Assembly: GCF_000816785.1 (NCBI RefSeq)
Contig: NZ_CP007766.1
Span: 1,054,001 to 1,118,000, forward strand
DNA length: 64,000 nt
Reading direction: 5' to 3'
Source: Campylobacter peloridis LMG 23910
Lineage (GTDB): Bacteria; Campylobacterota; Campylobacteria; Campylobacterales; Campylobacteraceae
The position numbers and the translations under genes were made by a program. A model generated the notes under the pieces. It saw only the letters and a program-made list of their open reading frames with translations. It was not told the origin of the DNA and did no database searches. Shown piece by piece: positions 50,465 through 60,267 of this stretch. Each line of letters opens with the position of its first letter. The stretch's first letter is position 1.

Positions 50465-51489
50465 TAGTATTTACTTGCTATTTTTTTATTAAAATACACC
50501 ATAGAAGCTATAAAAAAGCTTGAAAAAATCAATCCAATAGCAATAAATGGTGGTTTATAAAAGCTAATTAAAAGACTAAAATAAGCAAAAATAATCACAA
50601 AAATTCCAAAATAAGCAAAACCTTTTTCATAACGATAAGTCACAATACCAAAAGAAAGAGCAAACAAAACACTAGCTAAAGGAAATAAAGCTATTAAAAC
50701 ATAAATTACAAATTCTTTAGCTTTGTCTTTATTTGTATTAATATCAAACCAGTACTTATAAAAACTTTGAGTATCAAGATTTTTAGAAGATATTTTACTT
50801 TTAATCAATAAATTTTTAAAACTTGAAATATGCCAATTATCTTCTTTAATTTCATATGCCCTACCCTCATCAAGTTTAAAAGTAATAATGCCATCATTTG
50901 TTTCTAGTCTTCCTTGTGTAGCTAAAATAACTTGTTCTTTATCTTGTTCATTTTTTTTTGGATGATACATTATAATATTTTTATAATTTTCATTTACATC
51001 TTTTGAATCAATAAAAACAAGCCAATCTCCATATCTTTGGCCAAATTCTCCTGTTTTTATATTCACTTTTGTGCTAATTTTTTTATAATCAACAAAATTG
51101 TCAAAAAGCTCAAAAGAAATAGGTATAAAAACCAAAACCACCACAAGCATAAAAGCACTTATTAAAGCTGCAATTTTCATAAAAAATTTTGCAATAACAC
51201 TGGGTGCAACACTCAAAGCAAATAAAACTATACTTTCATTTTCTCTTGAAAGTCTATAAAATGCTAAAGTTAATGCGATAAAAAAAGAAATAGGTAAGGT
51301 AAAAGCTAAAGTTTTTGGCAAAAGAAAAATATATAATTTTATAAGTTCAAAAAATGAAATTTCAATATAAGCAGTAATTTTAGCAAGTTGAATAAAAAAC
51401 ACAATAGAAACAATAATAAATAAAGTAAAAAATAAAGATAACATTGTGCTTAAAAACTGATTAAGTAAATACTTATAAACTAATTTCAT
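50464..51489 (-). CDS. LptF/LptG-family permease
   Basis: 341 residues with six membrane helices in two groups of three (about 12-125 and 262-335) separated by a periplasmic beta-jellyroll-like domain, the YjgP/YjgQ fold. These proteins form the inner-membrane part of the lipo-oligosaccharide export bridge. Which of LptF or LptG cannot be told by eye. Overlaps the prepilin peptidase by four bases. Confidence 0.85.
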   Translation of the reverse strand: MKLVYKYLLNQFLSTMLSLFFTLFIIVSIVFFIQLAKITAYIEISFFELIKLYIFLLPKTLAFTLPISFFIALTLAFYRLSRENESIVLFALSVAPSVIAKFFMKIAALISAFMLVVVLVFIPISFELFDNFVDYKKISTKVNIKTGEFGQRYGDWLVFIDSKDVNENYKNIIMYHPKKNEQDKEQVILATQGRLETNDGIITFKLDEGRAYEIKEDNWHISSFKNLLIKSKISSKNLDTQSFYKYWFDINTNKDKAKEFVIYVLIALFPLASVLFALSFGIVTYRYEKGFAYFGIFVIIFAYFSLLISFYKPPFIAIGLIFSSFFIASMVYFNKKIASKY

Positions 51490-52232
51490 ATCATACTTTC
51501 TATGCTTAAATTAACTAAAATACCACATAATAAAAAAGGAATCATAGGCATTTGATAATCTTTTTTTGCTATTTTCAAAAATAATAAAAAACTTAAAAAA
51601 CAAGCAACAAATAAAATAAAAAAACCTTTTTCATAGCCAAAAATTCCAAAAATCAAGGCTATTATTATAACATCACCTTCCCCTAAACTTTCTAAATTTT
51701 CGTCTCTTTTTTTAAAATTTTTAAAAAAATTTATCAAACTTTTAAGCAAAAAAATCATTCCTGCGCCAAAACATGCTTTAAATAAAAAAGTTTCTTCAAA
51801 ATACATTATTTTCCAATTGCCATTTATAAAATCAAAAACAATAGCTAAAATAAATAGCAACCAAAGCCAAATTTCACTGACTGCTTTTAAATAATAATCC
51901 ATCCAAGAAAGTATTAAAAATATTGCTAACATACATGCAAAAATCAACGCAACAAAAATATTTTCAAAAGATAAAAAAGAATATACAAACAAAAATGCAC
52001 AAAATAACTCATTAAAAGGGTATATAAATGAAATTTTTTCATTACAAAAAGCACATTTTCCTTTTAAAAATATGAAAGAAATTAATGGAATAAGATGATA
52101 AAATTTTAAAGTTTTGCCACATTTAAAGCATTGTGATCTTGGTTTTACAATGCTTTGGTTTTTTATAGTTCTTAAAATCACCACATTAACAAAAGAACCA
52201 ATGCAAAGTCCTAATATAATAAAAAATATCAT
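51486..52232 (-). CDS. Prepilin peptidase
   Basis: 248 residues with eight hydrophobic segments. N-terminal GLCIGSFVNVVILR, a CxxC...CxxC zinc loop (FKCGKTLKF, CAFCNEKI), and the two catalytic aspartates in SWMDYYLKAV and GEGDVIIIAL. Cleaves prepilin-type leaders and N-methylates. Its likely substrates in this window are the pseudopilins at 33747-34755. Overlaps uppS by four bases. Confidence 0.93.
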   Translation of the reverse strand: MIFFIILGLCIGSFVNVVILRTIKNQSIVKPRSQCFKCGKTLKFYHLIPLISFIFLKGKCAFCNEKISFIYPFNELFCAFLFVYSFLSFENIFVALIFACMLAIFLILSWMDYYLKAVSEIWLWLLFILAIVFDFINGNWKIMYFEETFLFKACFGAGMIFLLKSLINFFKNFKKRDENLESLGEGDVIIIALIFGIFGYEKGFFILFVACFLSFLLFLKIAKKDYQMPMIPFLLCGILVNLSIESMI

Positions 52233-52897
52233 TTACCAAAAGTTCTTTTACGCTTTTTGTATTCTGCTATAATGTTTGAAAACTCCTTTTTTGTCAATGC
52301 AGGAAATAAAGTCTGGCTAAAATGAATTTCTGCATAGCTTGATTGCCAAAGTAAAAAATTAGATATACGCTTTGCACTTCCTACTCTTAAAAATAAATCA
52401 ACATCTTCACTTAAATCTAAATTAGCTTGTATATTTGCTTCGTTTATTTCAAGATTTTTTTCAATCACTTTTTTAACTGCTCTAACAATTTCATCTTTAG
52501 CACCATAAGAAATTGCTAAATTGACGCATAATTTTGTATATTTTTTTGTCTTTTCTTGAAAATTTTGTATTTTTTTATAAATTTTATCATCTAAAAGACT
52601 TAAATTTCCTATAGCTTTAAAACGCACTTCATTAGCTATAAATTTATCCAAAGATTCTTCAAGATATTTATCTAATAATCTAAAAAGAAAATCCACTTCC
52701 TCTTTTGGTCTTTGCCAATTTTCTGTACTAAAAGCATAAAGTGTTAGATTTTGAATTTTTTCTTCTATACAAATTTCAATAATTTTTTCAACTACCTTAG
52801 CACCTTGACTATAACCAATTTTTTCTAAAAGTCCATTTTTTTTAGCCCACCTTCTATTGCCATCCATTACTATAGCAAGATGTCTTAACTCATTCAT
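52229..52897 (-). CDS. uppS: Undecaprenyl pyrophosphate synthase
   Basis: 222 residues: LAIVMDGNRRWAKKNG (7-22), LTLYAFSTENWQRPKEEV and LFLRVGSAKRISNFLLWQSSYAEIHF. Makes the C55 lipid carrier for peptidoglycan and surface glycans. The conserved RTGGExRLSNFLLWQ is RVGSAKRISNFLLWQ here, an ordinary epsilonproteobacterial variant as far as I can judge. Confidence 0.96.
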   Translation of the reverse strand: MNELRHLAIVMDGNRRWAKKNGLLEKIGYSQGAKVVEKIIEICIEEKIQNLTLYAFSTENWQRPKEEVDFLFRLLDKYLEESLDKFIANEVRFKAIGNLSLLDDKIYKKIQNFQEKTKKYTKLCVNLAISYGAKDEIVRAVKKVIEKNLEINEANIQANLDLSEDVDLFLRVGSAKRISNFLLWQSSYAEIHFSQTLFPALTKKEFSNIIAEYKKRKRTFGK

Positions 52898-52898
52898 T

Positions 52899-53522
52899 CT
52901 AACCCTTAATATCCATCAATCTCTTAAAAACAAACATTGGTAAAAGTGTATTTGTAAGTTCAAATTTAAAGTATTGGCTTAAAAATTGTGCCACTTTAGC
53001 AAAAGGAGTTTGAATGCGTATAACCCTTCCTTCTTTAATAAAAATTTTCATAGCACCAAAAATTTCAAAATACAAATACACCTCTAAAATATCTCCATTT
53101 TTTTTAGCCTCAAACAAAGCTCTATTTCCTTCATAAACAAAAGGTATATGATAAATTCCTTCAAAAAAAGCAAAAAACATTTCTTTGTAATTTTCAAATT
53201 CATAAGCGCTTTTACTTTCTATGAGCTTTTGAATAATGAAATTTTTATACCAAGCATTTTCATCACCAATTTCTAAAAGTTTTTCAATGAGCTCTATACC
53301 TTCTTCAAAAAGCCTTATTTTAGGTTTTTTCAAAAGATTTTTAAAAGAAATTACTCCTTTATCTTCATAAACTTCAGCTAAATATTCTTCTCCTACTTCA
53401 AGCTCTATCATGCTTTTTGTTTCAATTTTCTTTGTATTTAAAAGCATGATATAGCGATTGTATGATTTTTTTTCTAAAATTTGCATTCTTACAGGTAGGG
53501 TTGAGTTGATGATATTCACCAA
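52899..53522 (-). CDS. Conserved protein of unknown function
   Basis: 207 residues, no signal peptide or membrane segment. Mixed alpha/beta; the first ~50 residues resemble a small beta barrel, and the C-terminal half (EVYLYFEIFGAMKIFIKEGRVIRIQTPF) recalls flagellar hook-length-type C-terminal domains, but weakly. It overlaps coaBC by seven bases and lies one base before uppS, so it is a real member of the operon. Confidence 0.75.
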   Translation of the reverse strand: MVNIINSTLPVRMQILEKKSYNRYIMLLNTKKIETKSMIELEVGEEYLAEVYEDKGVISFKNLLKKPKIRLFEEGIELIEKLLEIGDENAWYKNFIIQKLIESKSAYEFENYKEMFFAFFEGIYHIPFVYEGNRALFEAKKNGDILEVYLYFEIFGAMKIFIKEGRVIRIQTPFAKVAQFLSQYFKFELTNTLLPMFVFKRLMDIKG

Positions 53523-54679
53523 AGCTTCCTTAACTCTTGTGCTAAAATAAAACCAAGTTTTTCTTTACTTTGTTTAGAACTTTGAGAGATACTATCTTTA
53601 GTGATAAAACATATGCTATTTTCATCGCTTCCAAAATTTATATTTTCATTTAAAATATTTAAACAAACCAAGTCTAATTTTTTTTCTATTAATGATTTTT
53701 TAGCATTATCTAAGGCATTTTGCTCATCAAATTCCATTTTAAAACCTATTTTTTTACCTTTAAAATCTAAATTTTTTAAGATATCTTCGTTTAAATTAAG
53801 TTTTAAATCAAGTCCATTTAAATACTCATTTTTCTTAATCTTACCCTTATAAGCCTCAAGAGTAAAATCACTCACAGCAGCAGCCATAATCAAAGCATCA
53901 AAATCTTTATATTTTTGTAATTTTTCTTTTAATTCTAAAGAAGATTCAAATTTTTCTAATTTATAGGGTGTTTTAAACTCTACTGAGCTAACTAGCACTA
54001 CTTTAGCACCTAAAAAATACAAAGCATCTGCAATTGCTTTTGCCATTTTTCCACTTGAAAAATTACTTATACATCTTACATCATCAATTTTTTCTCTTGT
54101 GCCACCACCACTTATAACAAAGCTTTTATTTTTAAAAAATTCATCTTGCATTAAGCTTCTTTTTAAAGCATAAATTATATCATCAAGTTCAGCCAAAGCT
54201 CCTAAACCTTCATCTTTACAGGCTAGAGTTTTAACTATAGGATTAATGATGATAAAACCTTGTTCTTTTAAATTTTTTAATGAATTTTGAGTGCTAAAGT
54301 GCAAATACATATTTGTATTTGCAGCAGGTGCTATTAAAAATGGTTTATTTTTATCTACTGCTATTAAAGTTTGGATAAATAAATTATCCGCTATACCATA
54401 GTTTAGCTTATTGATAGAATTTATACTAGCAGGTGCAAAAAGCACGCAATCGCAAGTCTTGCTAAAAGCTATATGATTGTTAGTATTTTGCCAACTTTCA
54501 TTTTCTTCGCATAAAATTTCATCTGCTAAAGCTTCAAAGCTAAGCTTAGTCCCAAATTTTAAAGCCCCCAAACTAAGCAAAACTTTAACTCTAAAGCCTT
54601 CTTTTTTTAATAAAGAAATAAGCTCATAAGCTTTATAAAAAGCTATACTTCCACTTACTGCTAGTAAGATAGTTTTCAT
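53516..54679 (-). CDS. coaBC: Phosphopantothenoylcysteine synthetase/decarboxylase CoaBC
   Basis: 387 residues, bifunctional. The N-terminal flavoprotein decarboxylase shows AVSGSIAFYKAYELI and APAANTNMY; the C-terminal ligase shows VISGGGTREKIDDVRCISNFSSGKM and MAAAVSDF. Two consecutive steps of coenzyme A synthesis. Overlaps glmU by four bases. Confidence 0.95.
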   Translation of the reverse strand: MKTILLAVSGSIAFYKAYELISLLKKEGFRVKVLLSLGALKFGTKLSFEALADEILCEENESWQNTNNHIAFSKTCDCVLFAPASINSINKLNYGIADNLFIQTLIAVDKNKPFLIAPAANTNMYLHFSTQNSLKNLKEQGFIIINPIVKTLACKDEGLGALAELDDIIYALKRSLMQDEFFKNKSFVISGGGTREKIDDVRCISNFSSGKMAKAIADALYFLGAKVVLVSSVEFKTPYKLEKFESSLELKEKLQKYKDFDALIMAAAVSDFTLEAYKGKIKKNEYLNGLDLKLNLNEDILKNLDFKGKKIGFKMEFDEQNALDNAKKSLIEKKLDLVCLNILNENINFGSDENSICFITKDSISQSSKQSKEKLGFILAQELRKLW

Positions 54680-55968
54680 TTTTTACCTAATTTTTTATAA
54701 TAAAAATCTTCTACAATCTGAGCTTTTGCTCTATTAATATACAAAGAGCCTTTTTCTACATCCTTGCATACGGTGCTTCCTGCTGCGATGATTACCTCAT
54801 CTTTTATTTCAACTGGAGCGATAAATTGCGTATCTGAACCCACAAAAACATTTTTACCTATGATGGTTTTATGCTTTTTAACCCCATCATAATTACAAGT
54901 AATAGTGCCACAACCTATATTAGTGCCCTCATCTATCTCACAATCACCCAAATAACTCAAATGCCCTGCTTTAACCCCATTTAATAAAGCATTTTTACAT
55001 TCTACAAAATTTCCTATATGGGTATTTTTAAGCTTGCATTTTGGACGCAAATGTGCCAAAGGCCCTACATCGCTATTTTCTACTATGCTATCTTCAATCA
55101 CACTTGAACTTTTAATGATAGAATTAATGATTTTTGATTTTCCTTCTATACGCACATTTTCATACACTTCGCACTCGCCTACAAACTCAACCTCATCTGA
55201 AATAAAAGTCGTCGCAGGCATGTGAAAAATCACCCCTTGCTTCATCCATTCTTTTTTAATCGCCTCTTGCATAAGATCTTGAGCTAGGCAAAGCTCTATT
55301 TTATCATTTACTCCCATAAAATCTTGCTCATTTACAAACACCGCATCGATTTCATAGCCCTTTTCTTTTGCTAAATATACCGCATCGGTTAAATAATACT
55401 CTTTGGCTTTGTTATCATTTTTTATCAAAGGTAAAACTTCTTTTAAAATTTGTGCTTTTATAGCATAAACACCGCTATTGCAAATATTTATAGCAAGTTC
55501 TTCTTTATTTGCATCTTTTGTTTCTACTATTTTTTGAATTTTATTTTCTTTTAAAACTATTCTTCCATAACTTTTTGGATCTTTTGTCTTAAAAACTGCC
55601 ACATTAAAATCACTCTCATTTAAAGCTATTTTTTCTAAATCATTTGCCCTAACTAAAGGCATATCACCACATAAAATCAATACTTTTTCATGCTTACTCT
55701 CATAAGCCCTTAAAGCCCCTGCAGTACCTGGAAAATTTTGCAAATCTTGTTCTAAAAAGCGTGTATTTGGAAAATGCTCTAAAACAACTTGCTCAACCTT
55801 TTCTTTTTGATGAGAAAGCACCACGCACACATCATCACTGATTTTATAAGCTTGTTTTAAAATATGTAAAATCATTGCTTTTGAGCAAATTTTTTGAAGC
55901 ACTTTTGGATTTTGTGATTTCATACGCGTGCCAAGTCCAGCAGCTAGTATAAGCACAGAAATTTTCAT
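54676..55968 (-). CDS. glmU: Bifunctional GlmU
   Basis: 430 residues: uridyltransferase motif LILAAGLGTRMKSQNPKVLQ (6-25), LCGDMPLV, then a left-handed beta-helix with hexapeptide pattern and LSYLGDCEIDEGTNIGCGTITCNYDG. Makes UDP-GlcNAc. Leads a seven-gene envelope/cofactor run; its promoter must lie in the 163-bp gap shared with the autotransporter. Confidence 0.97.
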   Translation of the reverse strand: MKISVLILAAGLGTRMKSQNPKVLQKICSKAMILHILKQAYKISDDVCVVLSHQKEKVEQVVLEHFPNTRFLEQDLQNFPGTAGALRAYESKHEKVLILCGDMPLVRANDLEKIALNESDFNVAVFKTKDPKSYGRIVLKENKIQKIVETKDANKEELAINICNSGVYAIKAQILKEVLPLIKNDNKAKEYYLTDAVYLAKEKGYEIDAVFVNEQDFMGVNDKIELCLAQDLMQEAIKKEWMKQGVIFHMPATTFISDEVEFVGECEVYENVRIEGKSKIINSIIKSSSVIEDSIVENSDVGPLAHLRPKCKLKNTHIGNFVECKNALLNGVKAGHLSYLGDCEIDEGTNIGCGTITCNYDGVKKHKTIIGKNVFVGSDTQFIAPVEIKDEVIIAAGSTVCKDVEKGSLYINRAKAQIVEDFYYKKLGKK

Positions 55969-55986
55969 AAATTACCTTTGTATAAA

Positions 55987-56046
55987 AATTATTGTTTATT
56001 TTAACAAGCTAAAGTAAAAAATTTATTACTAATTATTGTTTATTTT
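55987..56046. repeat. 16-base direct repeat upstream of autotransporter
   Basis: AATTATTGTTTATTTT occurs at 55987-56002 and again at 56031-56046, 44 bp apart, between the glmU start and the G tract. It could be a regulator site pair or simply AT-rich similarity. Confidence 0.5.
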
Positions 56047-56081
56047 TTATAGATTTTCATTTACTTTAAACTTAAATTTAT

Positions 56082-56090
56082 GGGGGGGGG
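56082..56090 (+). repeat. G9 tract abutting the autotransporter -10 box
   Basis: Nine G directly followed by TATAAT, in DNA that is otherwise almost pure A/T. It fills the downstream half of the promoter spacer, so a length change would alter -35/-10 spacing rather than reading frame. Confidence 0.9.
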
Positions 56091-56096
56091 TATAAT
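56091..56096 (+). promoter_or_regulatory. -10 box of autotransporter gene
   Basis: Consensus TATAAT 36 bp before the ATG at 56132, with AAAGGAG at 56118-56124. No -35 hexamer is clear; the G tract occupies the spacer. Confidence 0.75.
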
Positions 56097-56131
56097 GCCT
56101 TTTTTCAATTTAAATTTAAAGGAGTAATCAA

Positions 56132-58464
56132 ATGAAACTTTCTTATCATACAAGTAAAGTTTTAATGGGAGTTAGCATTAGTGCTTTTTAAGCAGTGCAG
56201 CTTTAGCACAAGAAATAAATCATGAAAATTTTACTGATTATTTCAATTATAAAGATGGAATTTGGAGTTTAGATTCTAAACAAAATATAGAATTAAAAAT
56301 ACAACCTGGAAGCATTCAAGCATATTATGGTAAAGAAAACCATGATAAACCTATAAAAGAATTTAATATCAAAACAAGTGGCGTTTTAACCATAGGATCT
56401 GATTCAGGCTGGATAGATGTAGGTAGCACTTCAACTAATGAAGCAAAATATGATTTATATAGTGTTAATTTAGAAGCAAAAGAAATTATTTTAAATTCTG
56501 ATAGAACTGCCTTAGAAGCAAATAAAGCTTTCAATATAAAAGGAAATGTTACACTTAAAGGTAGCTCGCCTATAACAAATGATAATATACATAATGAAGA
56601 ACTTGATAGACCTAGTTTAGATGTATGGAATGGATATGGCCAAAAAGATGGCTATATGAATATACAAGGAAATTTAAATGTAAATAATTCTTTTATCGGT
56701 ATATATGATGCAAATAAAAAAGGTGGTTTAATCTCTGTAGATGGAGATGTAAATATAAAAGATTCAGCTATAGGCATAAGCACAAATAGTGTTTCAAATT
56801 TAGGTATAAACAACTATGTAGCTATAAAAACTACAGGCGGTTTTAATGAGGATATAGATAAAAACATAGTAACGGCACTATATACTAAAGATATAACGAG
56901 CATGCTTGAAACAAGCAATTTACTTCCAAAAAATGTATTTTTTGAAGATACTGATTTGGCTCAATTTACAGATTATAAACTTAGTGTTTCTAATGATGGT
57001 AAAAGTCTTTTAATTAGCGGTGGTGCTAATGAAAATGTAAAAGATTTAGCAAAAATATTAAAATCTGAAATTGATATTAGAAAAGAAGCCTTAGATACTT
57101 TTGAGAATATAAAAAAGAATATAAAATATGATGAAGAATATAACAAAAATTCCTACCAAAAACCAGGATATATTGGCGATGATGCTATGCTTGAGGCCAT
57201 AGCTCAAGCTGAAAAAGAACTGCAAGAACAAATTAAAAAATTAGAACAACAAATCCAAGATATACAAGATAATGGTGGAAAATTTGATGGTGGTGATTTA
57301 GTTGAAAATATGAAAGATATTAGCTTAGAAAATAAAAATTTAGCTGTAAATATGCTAAATAGTATTTTAGATTCTAAACTTAGCAATGATGCTATCGCAG
57401 CACTCACTCTAGATACCACAGGAAAAAATCTAAACACACTTACAGCAAATACAAAAGCAAGTGCAAAAGCTATAGTAAATAATGCTCAAAATTCTTCTGT
57501 TAATTCATCTATAGGTGTGGCAAATGACCTAGCCATTGGAACAAGAGTGGCAAAACTTTCAAATCCTTATCAAGATAAAGCTTTAGTAGAAAAATTTGCT
57601 ACAACCCATATAGCAGCACTAGCAAGTGATGTTTATAATTATTATGGAAATTCTTCATTTAGTAATAGCTTTTGGGGTAATGTTTTTGGTGGTGCAAACA
57701 TCATAGATGGAGATAGTGGTGCTTTATATGGATTTACCTTAGGTGCTGATAGAAAAATCAATGATAATGCTTTGCTTGGTTTTTACTTTACTTATGCTGA
57801 TTCAACCATCAAAGATGGAGTTATGGAACAAAAATCAGATAATTATCAATTTGGTATTTATTCTTTAATCAACCCAAACGATCAATGGGAAATTAATCTA
57901 AGAGCTTATGGACAAATTTCTCCAACAGATCAAAGTGTTGTAATGTTAAATGATTCTAATAAGGCTGATTTTGATAGTAAATTCTTTGGTTTCAGCGCTA
58001 ATGCTGGTAGAATTTTTAATCCAAATTCATCATTATTTATCAAGCCTTTTGCTGGTATAAATTACTACTACGCACACACCCCAAGTTATAAAGAAAGCGG
58101 TATGTTTGCAAAAGAAGTTCAAAGCATGACAAATAATTCCATATCTTTAGAACTTGGTGCTGAATTTAGAAAATACATGAGCGAAACATCGTATTTGTTT
58201 ATCACTCCAAAAATAGAACAATATGTTATGAATAATGGAGATGATTATGTAGCTGGATTTGTTGGTTCAAATTCAAATTTCATTATCAAAGGTAATGATA
58301 AGAAAAAAACTTATGGACAAATCATCATAGGTGGCAATGTAGATATTAATGAGCAATTTAGCCTAAATGCAGGTATTGGAGCTAAACAAATACTAGCTGG
58401 TAAAACAGATAATAAAAACGAAACTTATGTAAGTGGACAAGTAGGCTTTAAATATAAATTCTAA
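56132..58464 (+). pseudogene. Autotransporter, OFF by frameshift in the signal peptide
   Basis: From ATG 56132 (good ribosome site) translation gives MKLSYHTSKVLMGVSISAF and then TAA at 56189-56191. One extra T in the T5 run (56185-56189) would continue LSSAALAQE, a proper signal peptide ending ALA, into a frame open to 58464: 777 residues in all. The passenger runs to about 510, with a coiled coil near 360-380 (AQAEKELQEQIKKLEQQI). The C-terminal ~265 residues (from FWGNVFGGANI) are a typical beta-barrel autotransporter domain ending in Phe (GQVGFKYKF). The first in-frame ATG after the break (56656) has no signal sequence, so no exported product is made in this state. Could be phase-variable, a fixed pseudogene or a sequencing error. 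Confidence 0.85.
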
Positions 58465-58483
58465 ATTTCTTTTGAGAACTCCT

Positions 58484-58512
58484 AAATGCTAGAGTTTTTT
58501 ACTCTAGCATTT
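58484..58512 (+). terminator. Autotransporter terminator
   Basis: 12-bp stem AAATGCTAGAGT / ACTCTAGCATTT with a TTTTT loop, 20 bp after the stop codon and followed by TTAAAAAG. Confidence 0.85.
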
Positions 58513-58603
58513 TTAAAAAGACAACAAAATTAGTAATTTAAAATTGCATTTTTTAAGAGTAAAATTGCTAAAATATTGCTTTTATTTTTAATCAAGGAAA
58601 AAA

Positions 58604-59338
58604 ATGAGGGTTTTATTTGTTTTACTTTTATCAAGCTTAACTCTTTTAGCTGCTGAAGCAACTATACCAACCGTAAATTTAAGCCTTAGTGCACCAAATA
58701 GTCCTCAACAACTTGTAACAACCTTAAATATAGTTATAGTTTTAACCATACTAGCTCTTGCTCCAACTATTATTTTTGTAATGACTTCTTTTTTAAGACT
58801 CATAGTGGTATTTTCATTCTTAAGAACTGCTCTTGGAACTCAAACTATGCCACCAAATACTATCTTAGTTACCCTAGCTTTGATTTTAACTTTTTTTATC
58901 ATGGAGCCTGTTGCTACAAAATCATACAATGAAGGCATAAAACCCTACATAGCAGAACAAATTGGCTATGAAGAAGCCTTTACAAAAGGCGTTAAACCTT
59001 TTAAGGATTTTATGCTTAAAAATACTAGAGAAAAAGACTTGGCACTTTTTTATAGAATTAGAAATTTAGAAAATCCTAAAACTATAGATGATGTTCCATT
59101 AACAGTATTAGTCCCCGCCTTTATGATAAGCGAGCTTAAAACTGCTTTTGAAATAGGCTTTTTACTTTTTTTACCATTTTTGGTTATTGATATGGTTGTA
59201 AGCTCTGTATTGATGTCTATGGGTATGATGATGCTTCCACCTGTGATGATTTCTATGCCTTTTAAACTACTTATTTTTGTTTTGGTTGATGGATGGAATT
59301 TACTCATTCAAAATTTAGTTAAAAGCTTTTTAACTTAG
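58604..59338 (+). CDS. fliP: Flagellar export protein FliP
   Basis: 244 residues with a cleavable signal peptide (MRVLFVLLLSSLTLLAAEA), then FLRLIVVFSFLRTALGTQTMPPN and the C-terminal DMVVSSVLMSMGMMMLPPVMISMPFKLLIF. FliP pentamers form the core of the flagellar export pore with FliQ and FliR. Here it stands apart from other flagellar genes. Confidence 0.97.
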   Translation: MRVLFVLLLSSLTLLAAEATIPTVNLSLSAPNSPQQLVTTLNIVIVLTILALAPTIIFVMTSFLRLIVVFSFLRTALGTQTMPPNTILVTLALILTFFIMEPVATKSYNEGIKPYIAEQIGYEEAFTKGVKPFKDFMLKNTREKDLALFYRIRNLENPKTIDDVPLTVLVPAFMISELKTAFEIGFLLFLPFLVIDMVVSSVLMSMGMMMLPPVMISMPFKLLIFVLVDGWNLLIQNLVKSFLT

Positions 59339-59348
59339 AAAAAATAAT

Positions 59349-60260
59349 ATGTTTATTTTTACCCCTTTATTTAGTATTTTTTGCTTACTTTTTGGCGGAT
59401 ATTTTGCAAAAAAAGTCAATATCTTAAAACAAAAACAAGCGCGTGCTTTTTTGGATTTTGCCATTGTATTTGCTTTGCCATGCTTAATTTTTGAGCGTGC
59501 TTATCATTTAAATTTTGATTTTTCTTTGATTGTTATTATTTTACTTGCTCTTTTTTGCTCTCTTTTATCTGCCCTTTTTTGCACGCTTTTGGCTCTTTTT
59601 TTTCGATTTAGTAAAAGCACTTTAGTTAGCATTTTTTTACTTTCTAGTTTTGGCAATACTTTATTTGTTGGTATACCTATTATTAGTGGAATTTATCAAG
59701 ATTCTCATTTTTTGGGTGAAATTATACTTTATGATGCCCTTGCAACTTCTTTACCTGTGGCTTTATTAGCCCCTTTTATCATCTCATTAGCTAGTGAGCA
59801 AAAAAGCAATTTTTTACAAAACCTTAAAAAAGTTTTTACCTTCCCTCCTTTTGTGGCTTTGATTTTAGGAATTTGTTTTAAACCAATCGCACTTGCTGAA
59901 TTTATTTTTGAACCTTTGCGTATGCTTGGATCTAGTGCTACTCCTATAGCACTTTTTGCCATAGGTTTAAATTTAGGTTTTTTAAGTATTAAAACTTCTT
60001 ATAAAGCTACTTTTATAGTTCTTTTTAGCAAAATGATACTTGCTCCTTTTATGTTTTTAATGTTTTTAAAACTTTTAAATTTCGAGCTTAATGCAAGTGC
60101 TATCATAGCCTTACTTGAATCAGCTATGCCTACTATGACTATGGTTGCAGCTATGATTATGAAAGCCAAACTTGATACTAATCTAGCAGTAAGTGCAGTA
60201 GCTTTTGGGATAGTTTTTGCATTTATTTCTTTACCTATTTGGGTGTATTTTTTAATCTAG
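59349..60260 (+). CDS. AEC-family (auxin efflux carrier-type) permease
   Basis: 303 residues, ten predicted membrane segments in two similar halves. Features such as FALPCLIFERAYHL, SSFGNTLFVGIPII and ESAMPTMTMVAAMIM match the AEC family. Bacterial members carry malate or other organic acids; substrate unknown here. It starts 10 bp after fliP and ends 7 bp before pabBC. Confidence 0.85.
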   Translation: MFIFTPLFSIFCLLFGGYFAKKVNILKQKQARAFLDFAIVFALPCLIFERAYHLNFDFSLIVIILLALFCSLLSALFCTLLALFFRFSKSTLVSIFLLSSFGNTLFVGIPIISGIYQDSHFLGEIILYDALATSLPVALLAPFIISLASEQKSNFLQNLKKVFTFPPFVALILGICFKPIALAEFIFEPLRMLGSSATPIALFAIGLNLGFLSIKTSYKATFIVLFSKMILAPFMFLMFLKLLNFELNASAIIALLESAMPTMTMVAAMIMKAKLDTNLAVSAVAFGIVFAFISLPIWVYFLI

Positions 60261-60267
60261 GTTTATA

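Noticed and set aside
56656-58464. A 602-codon ORF starting at ATG 56656 as the real autotransporter gene
   Set aside because: It has no signal peptide or ribosome site there; the frame is open upstream to 56191 and joins a signal peptide across a single-base break.
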